The translations under genes were made by a program, and so were the position numbers. Positions 6,325-8,926 of a DNA stretch of 8,926 nt are shown here, piece by piece. How positions within the stretch are numbered: position 1 is the stretch's first letter; the number at the start of each line of letters is the position of its first letter. The stretch lies in assembly GCA_937877765.1 (NCBI GenBank), contig CALGBN010000407.1:1-8926 (forward strand), read 5' to 3'. Below the pieces are notes generated by a model that had not been told where the DNA came from, ran no database searches, and saw only the letters and a program-made list of their open reading frames with translations. The stretch is from Candidatus Bathyarchaeota archaeon (GTDB lineage Archaea > Thermoproteota > Bathyarchaeia > TCS64).

Positions 6325-6336
6325 TATAATAGAAAA
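6325..6336 (-). promoter_or_regulatory. Possible TATA-like box of the polymerase-domain gene
   Basis: The minus strand reads TTTTCTATTATA, centred about 23 bp before the ATG at 6307. It is slightly closer than ideal for a leaderless start but is the only A/T-rich block in range. Confidence 0.3.
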
Positions 6337-6453
6337 AAGCTTAGCCAAGTATTATTCTACGAGGTATACAAAGTTATCAAGTCAAGCCGATGCTATGGAA
6401 AAAATCGCTAAAAAACAGGGTTCTAGGCGGAAAAATACTAAATAATATGCTAG

Positions 6454-6792
6454 GTGAAAACTAATTGGTGTTCTAGCACGTCGGATACCCCTTGGGATGA
6501 CCTTAAACACAGCGATTACCGCGCTCTAATAGATGAGGCTAAAAAACAGCTTGAGAGCTTTGACGCCCAGATCGAAGGCATACACCGGATAAGCAACGTA
6601 ATACTCATCAAGAAAAGCCAGAATGAACTTTACAAGGTAACAGAAGATCTTCCGCTGGAAATGAGTATTAGTCTTATGGAGATAGCTGATGGACTCAAGG
6701 ATGGGTTGATGAATATTGAACGCAGCTTGGCTCGACTGGAAGCAAGGCTGGATATGATGGAAGACAGCGTCTACAAAGAAGAATACAAATAA
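6454..6792 (+). CDS. Unrecognised small helical protein
   Basis: I do not recognise this 112-residue protein. The first 20 residues are polar and include two Trp (W5, W14). Residues 20-65 look helical with many charges (YRALIDEAKKQLESFDAQIEG is typical), and residues 66-106 are a long helix with heptad-like spacing (MEIADGLKDGLMNIERSLARLEARLDMMED), suggesting a coiled coil. There is no signal peptide, membrane segment or Cys/His cluster. The start is a GTG at 6454, directly after an in-frame TAG; the only upstream ATG (6447) is out of frame, so the N-terminus is uncertain and could be altered by a frameshift like those in its neighbours. It converges with the ferredoxin gene, the stops 12 bases apart. 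The clean codon structure over its length makes it a likely real gene, probably lineage-specific. Confidence 0.6.
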   Translation: MKTNWCSSTSDTPWDDLKHSDYRALIDEAKKQLESFDAQIEGIHRISNVILIKKSQNELYKVTEDLPLEMSISLMEIADGLKDGLMNIERSLARLEARLDMMEDSVYKEEYK

Positions 6793-6804
6793 AATTGGGT
6801 GAGG

Positions 6805-7134
6805 CTATGCCTCGAAGCTTTTGACACGCTTTTTGTAGTCGGGTGCCTCGACGTTGATCAATGGCTCGATAGCTTCATGCATACATGCTCTGACACAAGC
6901 GTGACAGTAGATACACTGGAAACTGTTCCACTCGATCCGTTTCTCCTCGGGGTAAACCGTGATGGCTGCGCTTGGACAAGTCCTTTCACAGTCCTGACAC
7001 TGGTCACATTTCGCCATGTTGAAGTTTAGCTCCCCACGTGTACCGGGCACTGGCTCGGGTTTCTCAAAGGGGTACTTCACTGTGGCGGGTTTACCGAAGA
7101 GGTTCTCAATGATGTTGCCTAGGAAGCTGGGCAT
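6805..7134 (-). CDS. Ferredoxin-type subunit with two [4Fe-4S] clusters (NuoI/EchF-like)
   Basis: A 109-residue protein. After an N-terminal arm (MPSFLGNIIENLFGKPATV, as in hydrogenase and complex I ferredoxin subunits) it carries two cluster motifs: CDQCQDCERTCP (C-x2-C-x2-C-x3-CP) and CIYCHACVRACM (the same spacing, with Met instead of Pro at the end). Each binds a [4Fe-4S] centre. In group 4 hydrogenases and complex I this subunit relays electrons between ferredoxin and the catalytic part. Its ATG lies one base after the stop of the hydrogenase subunit, with a strong AAGGAGGT eight bases upstream inside that gene, so it is the last gene of the operon. It ends at 6805 facing the small helical protein gene. 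Confidence 0.92.
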   Translation of the reverse strand: MPSFLGNIIENLFGKPATVKYPFEKPEPVPGTRGELNFNMAKCDQCQDCERTCPSAAITVYPEEKRIEWNSFQCIYCHACVRACMHEAIEPLINVEAPDYKKRVKSFEA

Positions 7135-7135
7135 C

Positions 7136-8248
7136 TTAGGCGACCTCCTTGATGTCGGTGATACGCTCAGTGCAGCTCATACATGGGTCGATGCTGTGTA
7201 CTATCGCTGGGATATCCGCTACGTCGTGTCCGACTAGCATACCGAGTAGTGGTGGGATGTTTGGTAGTGTTGGTGTCCTGATTCTGACGCGCTCCAAGTG
7301 TATTGTGTTATTACCCTTTGCGTAGTAGAAGACTTCTCCTCGTGGCTGCTCTGTTCGGTAGATGGTTTCGCCATCTGGGAACTTTTCATTCTTAACGGCG
7401 ATTGGTCCCTCGGGTAGTTGGTTCAAAGCTTTCTTGATTAGATCAACGCTCTGGTAGCATTCATCTAGCCTTACCAAGACCCTGCCCTGTACATCGCAGT
7501 TATCATAGACTACTGGTTCAAAGTCCAGTTCGCCGTATGCCTCATAACCGTTATTCCTCATGTCCTGTGGGATTCCTGAGGCTCTGATTACGGGTCCGAC
7601 TGCTCCGCTGTGGACTGCGTCTTTCTTTGGTAGTACACCTTTGTTCACGGTCTTGCTTAGGAACGCTGGGTCTTTTCTGAATACATGTGCCCAATCATCC
7701 ATCTCTTTCTTCAGCTTGTCCATGTCCTTCTGGTATCGGCTGATCAATGCTTCATCCATGTCCTTTGTAACTCCACCGATTACAGTGGTTCCCATGTGGA
7801 TTCTGTGTCCGTTGGTTGCCTCAGTTAGCTCCAAGACGATTTCACGGTCTCTCCATACTTTCATGAAAAGACTCTCAAAACCCACCGCCTCAGCGAACAA
7901 GCCTATCCAGAGCAAATGGCTCTGAAGCCTCGCTATCTCCGCCCAGATGGTTCTCAGGTACTTTGCCCTGATGGGTATCTCGGTGTCTGTCATCTTCTCG
8001 ATTAGACCTGCGTAGGTCTGTCCGTGTATGATGTTGCAGATTCCACAGATTCTTTCACATAAGTATAGGTTTCTCCGGTAGTCGTTTAGCTCAGCAGCAC
8101 GCTCGATGCCTCTGTGTATGTACCCGATGTTGGGTAGTACGTCAACGATCTTTTCCTCATCCACGTAGAACTGGAACTGTACTGGCTCCGGTAGTACGGG
8201 GTGCTGTGGACCGAAGGGTATCACTGTTAGTTTAGGTTCATTACTCAT
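7136..8248 (-). CDS. Group 4-like [NiFe]-hydrogenase large (catalytic) subunit, NuoD-like
   Basis: A 370-residue protein of the family shared by [NiFe]-hydrogenase large subunits and complex I NuoD. The N-terminus PFGPQHPVLPEP is typical of group 4 enzymes and NuoD. It keeps both Cys pairs that hold the NiFe centre: RICGIC (C68, C71) near the N-terminus and DPCMSC (C356, C359) near the C-terminus. NuoD lacks these, so this is a hydrogenase rather than a quinone-reducing subunit. It ends soon after the second pair, so no long tail needs cleavage, as in other group 4 members. The start is the ATG at 8246-8248: GGAGGTG lies eight bases upstream, and the ATG overlaps the stop of the upstream oxidoreductase (ATGAGTAA), which indicates coupled translation. 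An upstream start at 8281 is less likely. No small (NuoB-like) or membrane subunit is in the window; they may lie beyond 8926. Confidence 0.93.
   Translation of the reverse strand: MSNEPKLTVIPFGPQHPVLPEPVQFQFYVDEEKIVDVLPNIGYIHRGIERAAELNDYRRNLYLCERICGICNIIHGQTYAGLIEKMTDTEIPIRAKYLRTIWAEIARLQSHLLWIGLFAEAVGFESLFMKVWRDREIVLELTEATNGHRIHMGTTVIGGVTKDMDEALISRYQKDMDKLKKEMDDWAHVFRKDPAFLSKTVNKGVLPKKDAVHSGAVGPVIRASGIPQDMRNNGYEAYGELDFEPVVYDNCDVQGRVLVRLDECYQSVDLIKKALNQLPEGPIAVKNEKFPDGETIYRTEQPRGEVFYYAKGNNTIHLERVRIRTPTLPNIPPLLGMLVGHDVADIPAIVHSIDPCMSCTERITDIKEVA
7143..7150 (-). promoter_or_regulatory. Shine-Dalgarno site of the ferredoxin gene
   Basis: The minus strand reads AAGGAGGT, with eight bases to the ATG at 7134. 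It lies inside the last codons of the hydrogenase gene and fixes the ferredoxin start. Confidence 0.75.
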
Positions 8249-8926
8249 TCCAGTCGCACCTCCAGCATCTTCCAGCCTCACAAGTTGCTGTGCATTTCTC
8301 CAGCACTAGTTCGACTTCATCGAAGCCTTTGATTCGTTCATCTGGGTCCAGTTCAGGTATTGCTGCCTGTGGAGCCTCCATAAGAGCCTCCTTGTCAACT
8401 GGACGCGCCACGAACTCGGTCATATCTGGTGTAGCATCACTCAATCCCTCGCCTCCAAGGTACTTGTCGATGCTGCTCGCGGCGATTCTGCCGTCACGTA
8501 GCGCTGCGATAACGCTTGTTGGTCCGTAGACCGCGTCTCCGCCTGCCCATACGTTGTCTAGGCTAGTCTTGAGGTCTTCATCTGTCTCGATCTGTCCCCT
8601 TCGGTTTACCTCGACACCCATGCCTGCGGGCACTAGTCCACGGTAACCGATGGCTGAGATTATTGTGTCTGCCTCAACTGTGACACCTCTTCCCTCCATG
8701 GGCATGGGGCGTCTTCTACCTGATTCATCTGGCTCGCCGGGTATCATCGCCTGGAAGTTGATCTTCAATGGTTTTCCGGGGATGATTTTTATCTGGCTGC
8801 TCAGGAAGTCAAAGTTGACTCCTTCCTCCATGGCTCCATGAACCTCGTGGAGGCTTGCAGGCATCTCGCCCTCTGTTCTTCTGTAGAACAGGGTTACTTC
8901 GTCCGCTCCTAGGCGTACTGCGGTAC
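8241..8926 (-). CDS. NAD(P)H/FAD oxidoreductase of the GltD family, 5' end outside window
   Basis: The frame is open to the window edge; the visible 227 residues are the C-terminal half of a glutamate synthase small chain-like flavoprotein. They start with TAVRLGADEVTLFYRR and EMPAS, the family's NAD(P)-binding domain signature, so the Met at 8864 is internal. Later come DTIISAIGYRG and VWAGGDAVYGPTSVIAALRDGRIAA, the FAD-binding C-terminal motif. The tail (DERIKGFDEVELVLEKC) ends in a Cys cluster, C-x3-C-x4-C-x2-C (KCTATCEAGRCWRCD), a likely [4Fe-4S] site; in GltD itself a comparable Cys-rich segment is at the N-terminus. These proteins pass electrons between NAD(P)H and iron-sulfur partners. 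It overlaps the hydrogenase gene by eight bases, so the likely role is the NAD(P)-linked module of the hydrogenase rather than glutamate synthesis. Confidence 0.9.
   Translation of the reverse strand, partial: TAVRLGADEVTLFYRRTEGEMPASLHEVHGAMEEGVNFDFLSSQIKIIPGKPLKINFQAMIPGEPDESGRRRPMPMEGRGVTVEADTIISAIGYRGLVPAGMGVEVNRRGQIETDEDLKTSLDNVWAGGDAVYGPTSVIAALRDGRIAASSIDKYLGGEGLSDATPDMTEFVARPVDKEALMEAPQAAIPELDPDERIKGFDEVELVLEKCTATCEAGRCWRCDWNE
8257..8263 (-). promoter_or_regulatory. Shine-Dalgarno site of the hydrogenase gene
   Basis: The minus strand reads GGAGGTG, with eight bases to the ATG at 8248. It lies within the coding end of the oxidoreductase gene and decides the hydrogenase start over the upstream ATG at 8281. 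Confidence 0.75.

Noticed and set aside
6801..6813. Hairpin GAGGC-TAT-GCCTC as a terminator between convergent genes
   Set aside because: The stem is only five base pairs, overlaps the ferredoxin stop codon and is not followed by a T-run on either strand; archaeal terminators rely mainly on T-runs.
7560..7925. Plus-strand open frame of 121 codons inside the hydrogenase gene
   Set aside because: It is antisense to a clearly conserved hydrogenase region; its Ser-rich, low-motif translation looks like a shadow.
1..8926. CRISPR array, insertion sequence or prophage
   Set aside because: No regularly spaced repeats, transposase or integrase frames, or terminal inverted repeats are visible on either strand.

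Overview
The window reads as one end of a contig from an uncultivated archaeon. Archaeal signs are TATA-like boxes about 27 to 29 bp before several start codons (a leaderless pattern), a short prokaryotic-type SpeD, a stand-alone LigD-type polymerase domain and a group 4-like [NiFe]-hydrogenase catalytic subunit. The mix of genes recalls Asgard/Thorarchaeota-like metagenome bins, but this is inference; no taxonomic marker is present. Positions 1-58 are not biological: they are an Illumina Nextera P5 adapter with an 8-base index and the Tn5 mosaic end, so genuine sequence starts at 59.

Layout. (1) 59-2407, minus strand: a small ribbon-helix-helix DNA-binding protein, a short remnant resembling a response-regulator receiver domain, a ferritin-like four-helix protein split by one in-frame TAA, and an intact CPA1/NhaP-type Na+/H+ antiporter. 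(2) 2668-4362: a SpeD-family pyruvoyl decarboxylase (minus) diverges from an MFS transporter gene (plus) that is broken by four single-base frameshifts. (3) 4408-6307: a VOC/glyoxalase-fold protein and a PD-(D/E)XK-like plus winged-helix protein on the plus strand; the latter converges on a LigD-type polymerase/primase gene whose reading frame is broken at a G7 run. The two convergent genes share a TTAA at their stop codons. (4) 6454-8926: an unrecognised small helical protein (plus) faces a minus-strand operon encoding an NAD(P)H/FAD oxidoreductase of the GltD family (5' end beyond the window), a [NiFe]-hydrogenase/NuoD-like catalytic subunit and a 2x[4Fe-4S] ferredoxin.

How the genes work together. 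The right-hand operon is the clearest functional unit. Its genes overlap or nearly touch, have strong Shine-Dalgarno sites, and would form an electron path between H2 (or a hydrogenase-like site), ferredoxin-type clusters and NAD(P)H. The nuclease-like protein and the LigD-like polymerase may form a DNA-repair or DNA-processing neighbourhood, but no Ku or ligase is visible. The lesions (one nonsense codon, four MFS frameshifts, one polymerase frameshift and a probable one near the receiver-like start) lie between 500 and 6110. The long genes around them (antiporter, nuclease-like gene, hydrogenase operon) are clean. This could be gene decay in an accessory region or local consensus errors; raw reads would decide.
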